From Actinobaculum suis (GTDB lineage Bacteria > Actinomycetota > Actinomycetes > Actinomycetales > Actinomycetaceae), in contig NZ_FNAU01000001.1 of NCBI RefSeq assembly GCF_900102025.1, positions 62,001 through 126,000 on the forward strand: 64,000 bases of DNA, in the 5' to 3' direction. This document shows positions 16,876 through 25,910 of this stretch, piece after piece. The notes under the pieces are model-generated. The model worked only from the letters and a program-made list of their open reading frames with translations. It had not been told where the DNA came from and made no database searches. The translations under genes were made by a program, and so were the position numbers. Numbering within the stretch: position 1 is the first letter of the stretch; each line of letters opens with the position of its first letter.

Positions 16876-19149
16876 GTGACAGGCACTGAACAGTCCCCCC
16901 GGCAGCGCGCTATTGGCGAAGAACAGTCTTTCGTCGATACTGCGTATGCTGCGCTCGACCAACAACGCGATACTTACCAGGAGCGGCTTGATCGGGTGCG
17001 GGCACAGACCGGCCAGGAATCGGCTGGGGAAATGAGCGAACGCGATTCGTTTGCCACCCACTATGAAGACAACCTCATCCGCTTGCGCAATGTGGAGAAC
17101 CGTTTGGTTTTGGGCCGTCTTGATTACACCGATGAGCGCGCTCCGGAACATATTGGCCGGATTGGTCTCAAGAATGATGCGCAAGAGATCATTCTTTTGG
17201 ATTGGCGGGCCCCGCAATCTGAACCTTTCTACCGGGCAACTGCCGCTAACCCGGGTGGGGTGCGGCGCCGACGCCATATTCAGACCCGTTTGCGCACGGT
17301 TACCGGGGTGGAAGATGAGCTTTTGGACGCCACGCACGCAAACGCGGACGATGAGCTGAATCTGACCGGGGAAGGTGCGCTCATGGCCGCCATGAACAAG
17401 GCGCGTGACGGCAAAATGGGCGATATTGTGGCCACTATTCAGGCCGAACAGGACCGGATTATTCGCTCCGACGCGCACGGCATTTTGGTGGTGCAAGGTG
17501 GGCCCGGTACCGGGAAAACAGCGGTGGCCTTGCATCGCGCTGCCTATCTGCTCTACACCTTGCGGGAGCGGCTGTCCCGTTCCGGAGTGCTTATTATTGG
17601 GCCTTCTCCCGTGTTTTTGCGCTATATCGATGAGGTTTTGCCTTCTTTGGGCGAATCTGATGTGGTTTCGACGACGATTGGCGGGCTCGTGCCGGGTGTG
17701 CGGGCCACCCGTACGGAAACACCGGCACTGGCGGAACTTAAAGGCCGCCTAGTGTGGCGTGATATTGCGCGGCGGGCGGTAACCGAGCTGTTGGAAAAGC
17801 CTTTGCGGGAGCAAGTGGTATTTGATATCGGCGGGGTGACGGTGCGTTTGCGGCCGCGAGATGTGCAAGAAGCACAAGCCCGGGCCCGGCGTACCGGCCG
17901 GCCGCATAATGAGGCCCGCGATACTTATGCGAAGCATTTGGTAACGATTTTGGCTGAGCAGATTGCCCGCGAAAACGAAGTAGAACTAGCCGATAACCAG
18001 TGGATTGTGGCCGATGTGGCAGCTTCGGTGGATGCGCGGCGGGAAATCAATTTGCACTGGCTACCTTCTTCGGCAGCCGAATTATTGGAACGTTTGTATA
18101 AACGCCCGGCTCTGCTTGCCCAGGTTGCACCCGAGTTGACGGAAGCGGAACGGGAAAGTTTGTACCACGCGCCCGGGGGTGGATGGACCGACGCCGATAT
18201 TGCGATCATTGATGAGCTTTCCGAGCATTTAGGGGTTTTCGATTCTGATATTGACCGGCGGGAGCGGCGTTCCCAGCGGGCCGCGGAAGCGGAAATTGAC
18301 CAGTTCACTCAGGATGCGATGGAAGGTATGGGCCTGGGCGGCGGAATTGTGACCGCGGAAATGTTGGCGGAACGGATGAAGGATCAGCAGCATCGTGATT
18401 CTTTGGCAGAACGTGCCGCCGCAGACCGCACTTGGACCTACGGCCATGTGGTGATCGACGAAGCTCAAGAGCTCTCCCCTATGCAGTGGGAAATGATTAT
18501 TCGCCGCAACCCTTCCCGTTCGATGACGATTGTGGGCGATGTGGATCAGCGCCCCGCGGGAGCACCGGAAGGCGGCTGGAAAGAACTTTTGGGCCGGTTG
18601 TCCGCGCAGGTGCGGGAAGAACATTTGACGATTTCTTACCGTACGCCAGCCCCGATTTTGCGAGCCGCCCAACGTGTTTTGGCCGCGGCGGGAGTGCAAG
18701 TGCGGCCGGTAACCGCCGCCCGGGATGCCGAAGATTCCCTTACTTTGGTGCCGGTGGCGAAGGAAGGCGGGGCGCCGGCCCGGCAACGGGTAGTGGTGGA
18801 AACCGTGCGGGAAGCTTGCCTGCATATGGATGATCTGTACGGACAGGATGGCGGTACGGCGGCAGTGATTGTGGCCAGTGCGCGGCGTACCGAATTTGCG
18901 GAAGTGTTAGATAGTGCTGTGGAGCTGGCGGCGTGGCGGCGCGATACCGGCGGCGTTGACGTGACGGCCAGGATTCAGCTTTTGGACGCAGTGGACGCGA
19001 AGGGCCTCGAATACGACGCCGTGGTTTTGGTGGAACCACAGGAGATTTTGGCGGAAGGGCCAGGCAACCTGTATGTGGCCATGACCCGTCCTACCCAAAA
19101 ACTCCGCGTCGTTTACTCCGGGGAACTGCCCGCTGGCTTCACCGATTAG
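16876..19149 (+). CDS. helD: HelD-type superfamily 1 helicase-like ATPase, RNA polymerase recycling factor
   Basis: 757-aa UvrD-like ATPase. The N-terminus is helical and charged (RDTYQERLDRVRAQ onward), as in HelD proteins that insert into the RNA polymerase secondary channel. Walker A GGPGTGKT sits at about 208-215; later come VIDEAQELSPMQWEMI (Walker B), TIVGDVDQR and YVAMTRPTQKL (motif VI). HelD proteins remove stalled RNA polymerase from DNA, and some actinobacterial members confer rifampicin tolerance. The GTG at 16876, preceded by GAGGAG 9 nt upstream, is chosen over the longer open frame from 16789. The stop codon lies in a 23-bp tandem repeat. Confidence 0.88.
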   Translation: MTGTEQSPRQRAIGEEQSFVDTAYAALDQQRDTYQERLDRVRAQTGQESAGEMSERDSFATHYEDNLIRLRNVENRLVLGRLDYTDERAPEHIGRIGLKNDAQEIILLDWRAPQSEPFYRATAANPGGVRRRRHIQTRLRTVTGVEDELLDATHANADDELNLTGEGALMAAMNKARDGKMGDIVATIQAEQDRIIRSDAHGILVVQGGPGTGKTAVALHRAAYLLYTLRERLSRSGVLIIGPSPVFLRYIDEVLPSLGESDVVSTTIGGLVPGVRATRTETPALAELKGRLVWRDIARRAVTELLEKPLREQVVFDIGGVTVRLRPRDVQEAQARARRTGRPHNEARDTYAKHLVTILAEQIARENEVELADNQWIVADVAASVDARREINLHWLPSSAAELLERLYKRPALLAQVAPELTEAERESLYHAPGGGWTDADIAIIDELSEHLGVFDSDIDRRERRSQRAAEAEIDQFTQDAMEGMGLGGGIVTAEMLAERMKDQQHRDSLAERAAADRTWTYGHVVIDEAQELSPMQWEMIIRRNPSRSMTIVGDVDQRPAGAPEGGWKELLGRLSAQVREEHLTISYRTPAPILRAAQRVLAAAGVQVRPVTAARDAEDSLTLVPVAKEGGAPARQRVVVETVREACLHMDDLYGQDGGTAAVIVASARRTEFAEVLDSAVELAAWRRDTGGVDVTARIQLLDAVDAKGLEYDAVVLVEPQEILAEGPGNLYVAMTRPTQKLRVVYSGELPAGFTD

Positions 19150-19200
19150 GCCCCGGCCATAGCGGGTGTTAGGCCCCAGCCATAGCGGGTGTTAGGCCCG
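19146..19200. repeat. 23-bp tandem duplication spanning the helD stop codon
   Basis: TTAGGCCCC(G/A)GCCATAGCGGGTG occurs at 19146-19168 and 19169-19191, and a third partial copy starts at 19192. The helD TAG stop falls at the beginning of the first unit. Further GGGTTAGG copies continue to the nrdR end, where the minus-strand stop codon (19274-19276) lies in the same motif. Confidence 0.9.
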
Positions 19201-19273
19201 CCGTGGGTTAGCAGCCCCGGCCGGCTTGCGGGTTAGGCCGGCCCCCGGCTTGCGCGTTTGGCTTGGCCGCGGG

Positions 19274-19741
19274 TTAGGCTTGCGCTTCGCGTTCGGCGCG
19301 TTCGCGGCGTAACTCGTCGATGGCAGCTTGGAAATCGTCCACGGAGTCGTAGTTGGAGTACACGGAAGCGAAACGCAGGTAGGCAACCTCGTCTAGTTTT
19401 TTGAGAGGTTCGAGGATAGCGAGTCCCACATCATGCGAATTTATTTGGGATCCGCCAGCGGAGCGAACTTCTTCTTCTACTTGGGAAGCGAGTAGGGCGA
19501 GTTGGTCTTCGGTGACCGGGCGGCCTTGGCAGGCTCTACCTACACCGCTAATGATTTTGTCCCGCGAGAAGGGCTCCGTTGCCCCCGATCTTTTAATAAC
19601 AACAAGAGACGCGGATTCAATAGTGGTAAATCGGCGATGACACTTGAGGCACTCCCGGCGACGACGGATAGATATGCCGTCGTCTGTGGTCCGGGTATCG
19701 ACTACTTTTGAATCCGGATTCCGGCAAAATGGACAATGCAT
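19274..19741 (-). CDS. nrdR: NrdR, ribonucleotide reductase repressor
   Basis: ATP/dATP-binding zinc-ribbon repressor of nrd genes, 155 aa. The zinc ribbon has two Cys pairs (MHCPFC and CLKC), followed by RRFTTIE and an ATP-cone domain starting at about residue 46 ([17 protein letters not shown]). It is a standard partner of lexA in actinobacteria. ATG lies 6 nt after TAGCGT with no Shine-Dalgarno, so it is probably leaderless. The target nrd operon is outside the window. Confidence 0.97.
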   Translation of the reverse strand: MHCPFCRNPDSKVVDTRTTDDGISIRRRRECLKCHRRFTTIESASLVVIKRSGATEPFSRDKIISGVGRACQGRPVTEDQLALLASQVEEEVRSAGGSQINSHDVGLAILEPLKKLDEVAYLRFASVYSNYDSVDDFQAAIDELRRERAEREAQA

Positions 19742-19747
19742 GCTTAA

Positions 19748-19753
19748 ACGCTA
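19748..19753 (-). promoter_or_regulatory. -10 box of leaderless nrdR
   Basis: TAGCGT on the minus strand, then 6 nt (TTAAGC), then the ATG. No ribosome-binding site is present. Confidence 0.55.
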
Positions 19754-20145
19754 CTAGCACGGCATGTTTATCAGCAAATAGCTGGGCATGTAGAACCGCG
19801 CGCGAACTATTTGCACGCGCGCGCACTAATGCGAGACCATCCGGGCCTCATTACGAGACCATCCAGGCCTCCAGCTCCGCTCAGATCTATTCAACAGCTG
19901 CCCTATTTAACAGTTGTTCATTTCACAGCCATTAGGAGTTTCCGGATGCATTGCTATTAGTAGCTTTTTACTCACGCGCATTTACTATCTCGTGCTTACC
20001 CATACTATCTCGTGCTTATCTCGCGCTTTCTGGAAAGTCCGCGTGGTTCCCTGTATTTAGCCGCTTCTCAGTTCGTTCTCAGTTCGCGGTAATTCGCGGC
20101 TCACAGTAAACCGGCATAGGTCGTATCTTCTTATTGGGCCGGTTA
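19754..20145. other. gene-free stretch between the LysM gene and nrdR, with direct repeats
   Basis: No gene is supported. There are paired direct repeats: CGAGACCATCC(G/A)GGCCTC at 19832 and 19854 (22 bp apart), and TACTATCTCGTGCTTA at 19983 and 20003 (20 bp apart). They look like further members of the decayed tandem repeats seen throughout the window. Confidence 0.6.
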
Positions 20146-20757
20146 TCAATAGGCCGGAATTTGCAAGACTTGCCCAGGCATAAGTTGTTCAGAAGAAAGC
20201 CCATTGATTCGCTGTAAATCCGCCAAGGCAGTGGCATGATCGGGAGCATCAACAATCTGGGCGGCGATCGAACTCAAAGTATCTCCAGTCTGCACGGTGA
20301 CCGCTCCCCCGCTTTCTACACCAAACACAGAGCCGATGAGCAACCCCATGCTCAGGACTACGGCCGCGACAAAAACGTAGAGCGCAGCTTTCATGCCCGC
20401 CAGGACCGTGCGTTCCAGATCCGCAATCCCGCGCACTGAATACCCGGGGGCCACATATCCGCGTACTACACGCCTGCGTACTGCATACCCGCGCACTGCA
20501 TGCCCGCGTTCGCTATCTTCGGGTTCGCTATGGCCGCGCGCCACCTGGCCGCGCGCAACCTGGCCGCGCGCGGCATGTTTGTTGACCGCTTGCCCATTCG
20601 CTGCATCTTTACCTGCTTTACCTGACGCAAAGCTCTGTGCCGCCGGGTTTTTATCCGCTGCTGCAAGCGGTGGCACCAGCCGGAGCTGCGGCGCTGGTGC
20701 CACGCGCCGCACCGGTGCTTCTTGGTCTTCATATCGCAGTACTTCCGCAACACTCAT
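20146..20757 (-). CDS. SOS-linked LysM membrane protein, probable division inhibitor (YneA-like)
   Basis: 203-aa protein with a long polar N-terminus, one membrane helix at about 127-147 and a single C-terminal LysM domain (VQTGDTLSSIAAQIV to VLQIPAY) expected outside the membrane. Position next to lexA with LexA-type boxes in front, plus the TM-LysM layout, match YneA/DivS/ChiZ-type SOS division suppressors. Residues about 62-118 are an Arg/Gly/His repeat region (ARGQVARGQ, VRGYAV-like units) absent from relatives. Start ATG with GGGGGAG upstream; TAGGAT lies between box 1 and the start as a likely -10. Confidence 0.8.
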   Translation of the reverse strand: MSVAEVLRYEDQEAPVRRVAPAPQLRLVPPLAAADKNPAAQSFASGKAGKDAANGQAVNKHAARGQVARGQVARGHSEPEDSERGHAVRGYAVRRRVVRGYVAPGYSVRGIADLERTVLAGMKAALYVFVAAVVLSMGLLIGSVFGVESGGAVTVQTGDTLSSIAAQIVDAPDHATALADLQRINGLSSEQLMPGQVLQIPAY

Positions 20758-20776
20758 GCGACTCCCCCGATCCTAT

Positions 20777-20807
20777 TCGAACACATGTTCGTCGAACGTC
20801 TGTACGA
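20777..20807. promoter_or_regulatory. two tandem LexA (SOS) boxes in front of the LysM gene
   Basis: TCGAACACATGTTCGT (20777-20792) and TCGAACGTCTGTACGA (20792-20807) each differ from the actinobacterial SOS consensus TCGAAC-N4-GTTCGA at one position. They share one base, giving 15-bp spacing, and sit immediately upstream of the probable -10 of the LysM gene. Confidence 0.85.
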
Positions 20808-20834
20808 ATACTATCGCCTTGGCGGCGCACTGTC

Positions 20835-20874
20835 TAGAACAATTGTTCGACACGCGTGGCGAACAATTGTTTGA
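20835..20874. promoter_or_regulatory. two LexA (SOS) boxes in front of lexA
   Basis: TAGAACAATTGTTCGA (20835-20850) and GCGAACAATTGTTTGA (20859-20874), 24 bp apart, match TCGAAC-N4-GTTCGA with one and three mismatches. The second overlaps the -35 box of the predicted lexA promoter, the classical autorepression layout. Confidence 0.85.
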
Positions 20875-20899
20875 AAGAGCTCCGTTCTGGCTCTACCCT
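20871..20899 (+). promoter_or_regulatory. lexA promoter
   Basis: TTGAAA (20871-20876) and TACCCT (20894-20899) are separated by 17 bp. Predicted transcripts have about a 60-nt leader before the ATG at 20966. Confidence 0.65.
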
Positions 20900-20965
20900 T
20901 GATGTATCCATAACAGCAGGCACCTCCGACAGAATTAGTTGGTGCGCGTGATGAACGGAGTAATA

Positions 20966-21805
20966 ATGTCCCGCCTTCCCGAACTCACCGAGCGTCAGGC
21001 ATCCGTTCTTTCCTGCATCATTAAGGCGATAACGCAGCGGCATATGCCGCCCACTATTAGGGAAATCTGTAAAGAGGTAGGGCTTTCTTCCCCTTCTTCG
21101 GTGAAGCACCAGCTAGATTCTTTGGAACGCCTGGGATATATCTCCCGCGATGCGCATCGCCCCCGCAAAATCGAACTAACGGAGCTCGCTCTGGAAAGGC
21201 ATGGCTTGATATCCGGTAGTGATTCCGTGCCTGGCGAGGGCTTTCTTTCCGGTCGAAATGCCACTTCCGAGGCGGCGGGGTTGGCACCGGTATTGCCTTT
21301 ACGTAGTGTGACCGGTGCTGATGCTGAAACCGGTGCATATGCTTCGGGTGGTTCTCCGGCTCCGACCGGTACTGTTTCTCCGCTTTCGCATGCCACCTAT
21401 GTGGATGAGTCAGGTGAAGTAGAAATACCGGAAGCGGTAAATGTGCCGGTGGTGGGAAGAATTGCGGCAGGCGCTCCGATTCTGGCAGACCAGCAGATCG
21501 AAGATGTATTCCCACTTCCCCGCCAGCTCACGGGAAGCGGCGAGCTGTTTACGTTGAAGGTTTCCGGGGATTCAATGATGGATGCCGCCATCTGCGATGG
21601 CGACTGGGTGGTAGTTCGCCGCCAACCGGTGGCTAATAATGGCGAAATTGTGGCAGCCATGATTGACGGCGAAGCTACTGTAAAAGTGCTCGACCGCCGC
21701 AACGGCCATATTACTTTGCTTCCCCGCAATGAAAACTATGATCCGATCCCGGCTGATGAAGCACAGGTATTGGGCCGGGTTGTCATGGTAATGCGCCGGC
21801 TGTAA
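20966..21805 (+). CDS. lexA: LexA, SOS repressor
   Basis: Repressor that self-cleaves on RecA filaments. 279 aa with an N-terminal winged helix (ELTERQASVL, SSPSSVKHQLDSLERLGYI), a cleavage site Ala168-Gly169 in RIAAGAPILA, catalytic Ser203 in SGDSMMD and Lys240 in ATVKVL. A linker of about 75 Gly/Ser/Thr/Ala-rich residues (about 82-155) makes it much longer than the usual 200-230 aa. ATG at 20966 has ACGGAG upstream; the frame is open from 20939. It faces away from the LysM gene across four SOS boxes. Confidence 0.95.
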   Translation: MSRLPELTERQASVLSCIIKAITQRHMPPTIREICKEVGLSSPSSVKHQLDSLERLGYISRDAHRPRKIELTELALERHGLISGSDSVPGEGFLSGRNATSEAAGLAPVLPLRSVTGADAETGAYASGGSPAPTGTVSPLSHATYVDESGEVEIPEAVNVPVVGRIAAGAPILADQQIEDVFPLPRQLTGSGELFTLKVSGDSMMDAAICDGDWVVVRRQPVANNGEIVAAMIDGEATVKVLDRRNGHITLLPRNENYDPIPADEAQVLGRVVMVMRRL

Positions 21806-21827
21806 TTGCTGCGCATAGCGCGGCCCG

Positions 21828-21903
21828 CCGGCAGCGTTATGCATCACCGGCAGCGTTATGCATCACCGGCAGCGTTATGCATCACCGGCAGCGTTATGCG
21901 CCA
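21828..21903. repeat. 19-bp tandem repeat, four copies, between lexA and the dinG-like gene
   Basis: CCGGCAGCGTTATGCATCA occurs at 21828, 21847 and 21866 without mismatch; a fourth copy at 21885 ends GCGCCA instead. The array separates the convergent lexA and dinG-type genes. The unit is not a multiple of three and contains an NsiI-like ATGCAT palindrome. Confidence 0.95.
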
Positions 21904-21916
21904 CCAGCAGCTGTAT

Positions 21917-24025
21917 TTATGCCGCGCCAGTACCAGTGTTGCCACCGGCCGCGGCTAAACGTTGTAGCGCACCTTGCACGGTTTCGGGATTCGTCGTCGT
22001 CCACATGCGCGGCATTGAAGCCATCAGGAAACTTCCGTAACGCTTAGTGGTGAGCCGGGAATCGAGTACTGCCACTACTCCCCGATCATCACTTTTACGC
22101 AATAACCTGCCCGCGCCCTGCGCCAATAGCAAAGCTGCTTGGGCCACCGAGACTTCCATGAAACCGCTCCGGCCAGCCTTCTCCGCTTCCTGCGTGCGAG
22201 CCTGCACCAAAGCATCATTGGGGCGTGGGAACGGAATTCGATCAATAATCACCAGCCGGCAAGTATGCCCGGGCACGTCCACTCCCTGCCACAAAGACAG
22301 CGTGCCAAATAAAGATGCTGCGTCATCGGCCGCAAAAGCGGAAATAAGTGCCGGCAAAGATTCCTCGCCTTGCAATAAGACCGGGGTTTCAAGCCGCTCC
22401 CGGGCAAACTCAGCTGCGTTTTCGGCGCCGCGCCGCGAGGTAAACAGACACAAAGCCCCACCCTGGGAAGCTTCGATAAGCCGCACCAACTCTTCCAAGT
22501 TCTCATTTCCGTAACCGTCGCGGCCCGGAGCTGGTAAGTGGCTCGCCACGTAAAGAATCGCTTGACGGGCCGGATCGAAAGGCGAACCGACGTCGATCCC
22601 CTCCCACGGACCTTGCGAAGGATACAGAAAACCGACCTCGCGCGCCGCGTGCTCAAACCGCCCACCAATTTGCAAAGTAGCGGAAGTCAAAATCACCGGG
22701 GTATCTTCGAATAGTTCATTCGCGAGCGCCCCGGAAACATCCAAAGGCGCCACGTACAAAGTGGGGCGTGCTTCCATATCGCGTGCAATCCACGGCACCA
22801 AACCGTTGCCCACGCGTTCAGAGAGCAACTGTTCCACAACGTCTACGATTTCTGCCACGCGGGCCCGCAGCACGGATTTCGCGGCCGCATCATTCGGATC
22901 CTTACCGGGCAGGTCCGCGATATCTTCCTGCGCGTTTTGTAGTTCGCGCAGCACGAGGACCAGCGAATCTTGCAAATGCGGGGGCAAACCGGCAAGCCGG
23001 CCATCTGGAATATCGGTCAATACGTCTTCGAGGCCGCCCGCGGCGTCTTCCAATTTGCCGGGCAAAACATTTTCGCGGCGCAATAGGCGGGCCAGGCTAC
23101 GCAATTGCATCGCCGAAATGCCTACCGTGAGTTGGGAGGTTACCCGGCTTGTTAGTTCGTGTGCTTCGTCGACGACGTACGCATCAGCTTCCGGTAAAAC
23201 AGGCGTGCCCTGACTTTGGACGCCGAGCATCGAATGGTTCGTGACCACGATATCGGCGCCGGCCGCGGTTTCCCGCGCCTGGAAAGCAAAGCAACTTTCG
23301 TATAGAGGGCAACGCGAACCTAAACATTCCCGTTTAGAAACCGAGACCTGGCGCCATGCTCGATCGGAAGCACCGGGGATGAGGTCGTCGCGGTCTCCCG
23401 TTTCGGTTTCGTTCGCCCAATCGCGGATGCGGAGTACTTCCTCCCCCAGGGCCGAGGCACCGTAGGTTCCTTCCGCCCGGGAAAGGAGCGAATCATCTTC
23501 CGGATAGCCGCCGGCCACTTTGCGTAGGCACACATAGTTGTTCCAACCTTTAAGCAAAGCAAAACTTGGTTTTTTGCCCAATATTTTCTGGGTGGCGCTA
23601 GCGGCAAGCGGGGCGTCATGACGCACGATTTGGCGTTGCAAAGCCAGGGTGGCGGTAGAAATGATCGCCCGTTTTCCCGTGCGCGCGGCCCATTCCATTA
23701 CCGGCACTAAATAGCCCAAAGATTTCCCGGTGCCGGTACCGGCTTGTACGAGCAAATGTCCGTCTTCTTCCAGCGTGCGAGCAACTGCCGCAACCATTTC
23801 TTCTTGGCCGGGGCGAGATTGCCCGCCTAGCTCACTAACGGCTTCCTGCAGGATTTGCGCACAACTTGCCGCACTTACGTTTAAAGTTTCCGTAGTGTTG
23901 GACTGTATGTACTCCCCTCCACCGGACTGTGCGTATTCTTCGTTACTGGACTGTAAGTATTGCCCGCTGGCGGTGTTTGTGGATTCTTCAGTGCTAGAAG
24001 CTGGGTTTTGTTCTTCCTCATGCAT
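21917..24025 (-). CDS. dinG: DinG/XPD-family ATP-dependent DNA helicase
   Basis: 702-aa superfamily 2 helicase. Walker A AGTGTGKS lies near residue 95-102 and the DEAH box in VVDEAHELTS. Four cysteines in the XPD/DinG arrangement (one in NNYVCLRKV, three in CLGSRCPLYESC) should bind an Fe-S cluster. The C-terminal helicase motif LLLAQGAGRLLRKSDDRG is present. It probably unwinds damaged or structured DNA; actinobacterial members are usually called DinG. ATG at 24025 overlaps the hflX end by 8 bp and begins before a Ser/Gln/Tyr-rich imperfect repeat (about 18-45). Confidence 0.88.
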   Translation of the reverse strand: MHEEEQNPASSTEESTNTASGQYLQSSNEEYAQSGGGEYIQSNTTETLNVSAASCAQILQEAVSELGGQSRPGQEEMVAAVARTLEEDGHLLVQAGTGTGKSLGYLVPVMEWAARTGKRAIISTATLALQRQIVRHDAPLAASATQKILGKKPSFALLKGWNNYVCLRKVAGGYPEDDSLLSRAEGTYGASALGEEVLRIRDWANETETGDRDDLIPGASDRAWRQVSVSKRECLGSRCPLYESCFAFQARETAAGADIVVTNHSMLGVQSQGTPVLPEADAYVVDEAHELTSRVTSQLTVGISAMQLRSLARLLRRENVLPGKLEDAAGGLEDVLTDIPDGRLAGLPPHLQDSLVLVLRELQNAQEDIADLPGKDPNDAAAKSVLRARVAEIVDVVEQLLSERVGNGLVPWIARDMEARPTLYVAPLDVSGALANELFEDTPVILTSATLQIGGRFEHAAREVGFLYPSQGPWEGIDVGSPFDPARQAILYVASHLPAPGRDGYGNENLEELVRLIEASQGGALCLFTSRRGAENAAEFARERLETPVLLQGEESLPALISAFAADDAASLFGTLSLWQGVDVPGHTCRLVIIDRIPFPRPNDALVQARTQEAEKAGRSGFMEVSVAQAALLLAQGAGRLLRKSDDRGVVAVLDSRLTTKRYGSFLMASMPRMWTTTNPETVQGALQRLAAAGGNTGTGAA

Positions 24026-25589
24026 GAGAAACCTGGTCTTCCTGGGCAGCTTCTTGCCAAGCGGGGGAGAATTCTGCGGCGAGTTCTTCCGGTACGAGGG
24101 CATGCACGTAGGTGCCGGTAGCCCGGTATTCGACGGGAGCTAGCAGTTCTCCACGTTCGTAAATCAGCGACACTAGTTCGCCGCGATCAAACGGTACGAT
24201 TGCTTCGAGCTCATGGCTTGGCCGCGGCAAAATCTCGTCGAGTTTTTCGCGTAGCTCTTCCAGACCTTCCCCGGTGAGGGCCGAAACTGCTACCGAATCC
24301 GGATAGCGGGTTTCTAGTGCAGCTAGATCTACCGGATCGGCGAGGTCTTTTTTGGTGAACACCATGAGTTCGGGAACTTCGCGTGCCCCCGGCACGGTTT
24401 CGAGTACTTCGTGTACCGCGCGGATCTGCCCTACCGGATCGGAGTGGGAGGAATCAACAGCGTGCAAGAGCACATCGGCGCTGCCCACTTCTTCCAAGGT
24501 GGAGCGGAAAGCTTCCACAAGTTGAGTGGGTAAATTGCGCACAAACCCGACCGTATCGGAAAGTGTGAACTCGCGGTCGGTGGCCGTGCGGGCCCGCCGT
24601 ACCGTGGGATCCAGGGTCGCGAAAAGCAGGTTATCTACGAGCACTCCAGCCCCGGTAAGCCGGTTGAGCAAAGACGATTTCCCAGCATTTGTGTAGCCCA
24701 CGATTACAACGGATGGAATACCTGTGCGTTCACGTTCGGCACGGCGAGTATCGCGGGCAGGTTTCATTTTCTTGATATCGCGGCGCAGCTTTGCCATGCG
24801 GAAGCGGATGCGGCGCCGATCCAGTTCCAACTGGGTTTCACCCGGACCGCGCGACCCAATACCAGCACCACCTGCTGCCTGGCCACCAGCTTGCCGGGAC
24901 ATCGATTCACCCCAGCCACGCAAACGCGGCAAAAGGTATTCCAGCTGGGCTAGCTCCACTTGGGCTTTACCTTCTTTGGATTTGGCATGGCGGGCGAAAA
25001 TATCAAGCACCACCGCGGTACGGTCTACCACTTTTACGTCGACGATATCTTCCAAACCACGCCGTTGCGAAGGCGCCAATTCGGAATCAACAATCACCGT
25101 ATCCGCACCCACGCTCGCAACCAGTTCGGCCAGTTCATGGGCTTTCCCTTTCCCTAAGAAAGTGGCCTTATCGGGTGTATCGCGCCGTTGCAATACCCCT
25201 TCGAGTACCTGGGAGCCAGCGGTGTGGGCGAGCGCGGCAAGTTCGCGCAATGATTCTTCTGCTTCTTCACGCGAAAACTCGTAGATACCAACCAGGACCA
25301 CTCGTTCCAAGCGGACTTGCCGGTATTCAAGTTCGAGAGCTTCATCTTCAGAAAGGTCGCGGTGCACACCGCTTACCCGCTGGAATTTTTGGCGCTGTTC
25401 ACGCTCCAAAGTGTCCCCGGACCATGCCCACCGTTCTTCGGCTGTTTCTTGTAGGGAGGTTCCCTCCAGCGAACTGAGATCAACCGTGCCTGCTATTTCT
25501 TCCTGGTGCCCCGTTTTTTCTTCCCGGTATGGAGTTTCCTTCTCGGTGTTCGCGGCAGAATCGGTAAGCCGTTGGTCCTCTTTGTGCAA
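24018..25589 (-). CDS. hflX: HflX, ribosome-associated GTPase
   Basis: GTPase that binds the 50S subunit and splits stalled ribosomes. 523 aa: an acidic ~75-residue N-terminal extension, the HflX domain (TFLGKGKAHEL, DSELAPSQRRGLED), a helical linker (GPGETQLELDRRRI), then the G domain with GYTNAGKS (G1), DTVGF (G3) and TKKD (G4). The start is a TTG at 25589 with AGGAAAGG upstream. The stop overlaps the dinG-type gene. The usual neighbour dapF is missing between hflX and miaA. Confidence 0.95.
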   Translation of the reverse strand: MHKEDQRLTDSAANTEKETPYREEKTGHQEEIAGTVDLSSLEGTSLQETAEERWAWSGDTLEREQRQKFQRVSGVHRDLSEDEALELEYRQVRLERVVLVGIYEFSREEAEESLRELAALAHTAGSQVLEGVLQRRDTPDKATFLGKGKAHELAELVASVGADTVIVDSELAPSQRRGLEDIVDVKVVDRTAVVLDIFARHAKSKEGKAQVELAQLEYLLPRLRGWGESMSRQAGGQAAGGAGIGSRGPGETQLELDRRRIRFRMAKLRRDIKKMKPARDTRRAERERTGIPSVVIVGYTNAGKSSLLNRLTGAGVLVDNLLFATLDPTVRRARTATDREFTLSDTVGFVRNLPTQLVEAFRSTLEEVGSADVLLHAVDSSHSDPVGQIRAVHEVLETVPGAREVPELMVFTKKDLADPVDLAALETRYPDSVAVSALTGEGLEELREKLDEILPRPSHELEAIVPFDRGELVSLIYERGELLAPVEYRATGTYVHALVPEELAAEFSPAWQEAAQEDQVSHA

Positions 25590-25744
25590 ACTGTATTCCT
25601 TTCCTGGTGCTGTTTGGACGTGTTCCGCGGCTTCCTCGCCTGCGGAATAATGCTTATTGTTCGTACCTGCTCCTTAACTGTTCTGCCCATTTTCCCACGA
25701 AGACGCCGGCGCGCCAACGATACGTATCACGATGCGTGTTTTGC

Positions 25745-25835
25745 GCGTCACCGTACTTTGCGCGTCACCGTACTTTACCGGTCGCTGTACTTTGCAGGGC
25801 GCCGTACTATTCCGGTCTGCCGGTCGCCGTACTTC
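25745..25835. repeat. ~17-bp degenerate tandem repeat between hflX and the methyltransferase
   Basis: GTACTT or GTACTA cores with a preceding CGCGTCACC-like segment start at 25753, 25770, 25787 and 25804, an exact 17-bp spacing, with a fifth at 25829. They occupy the 320-bp divergent gap 25590-25910, which holds no gene. Confidence 0.85.
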
Positions 25836-25897
25836 GCCGGCGCTATCTCGGCGCGCCGGGTTTCTCACCCCTGCCGCGGGCCGAGTATCTGGTGTTT

Positions 25898-25903
25898 TAA
25901 AAT
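25898..25903 (+). promoter_or_regulatory. -10 box of a probably leaderless methyltransferase gene
   Basis: TAAAAT ends 7 nt before the ATG at 25911. The intervening CAGGGGT contains a weak GGGG, but transcription should begin at about the A of ATG. Confidence 0.6.
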
Positions 25904-25910
25904 CAGGGGT

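Noticed and set aside
25506-25910. N-terminal extension of the RsmC-like methyltransferase
   Set aside because: It overlaps hflX in antisense and then translates 17-bp repeats; the ATG at 25911 has its own -10 box.
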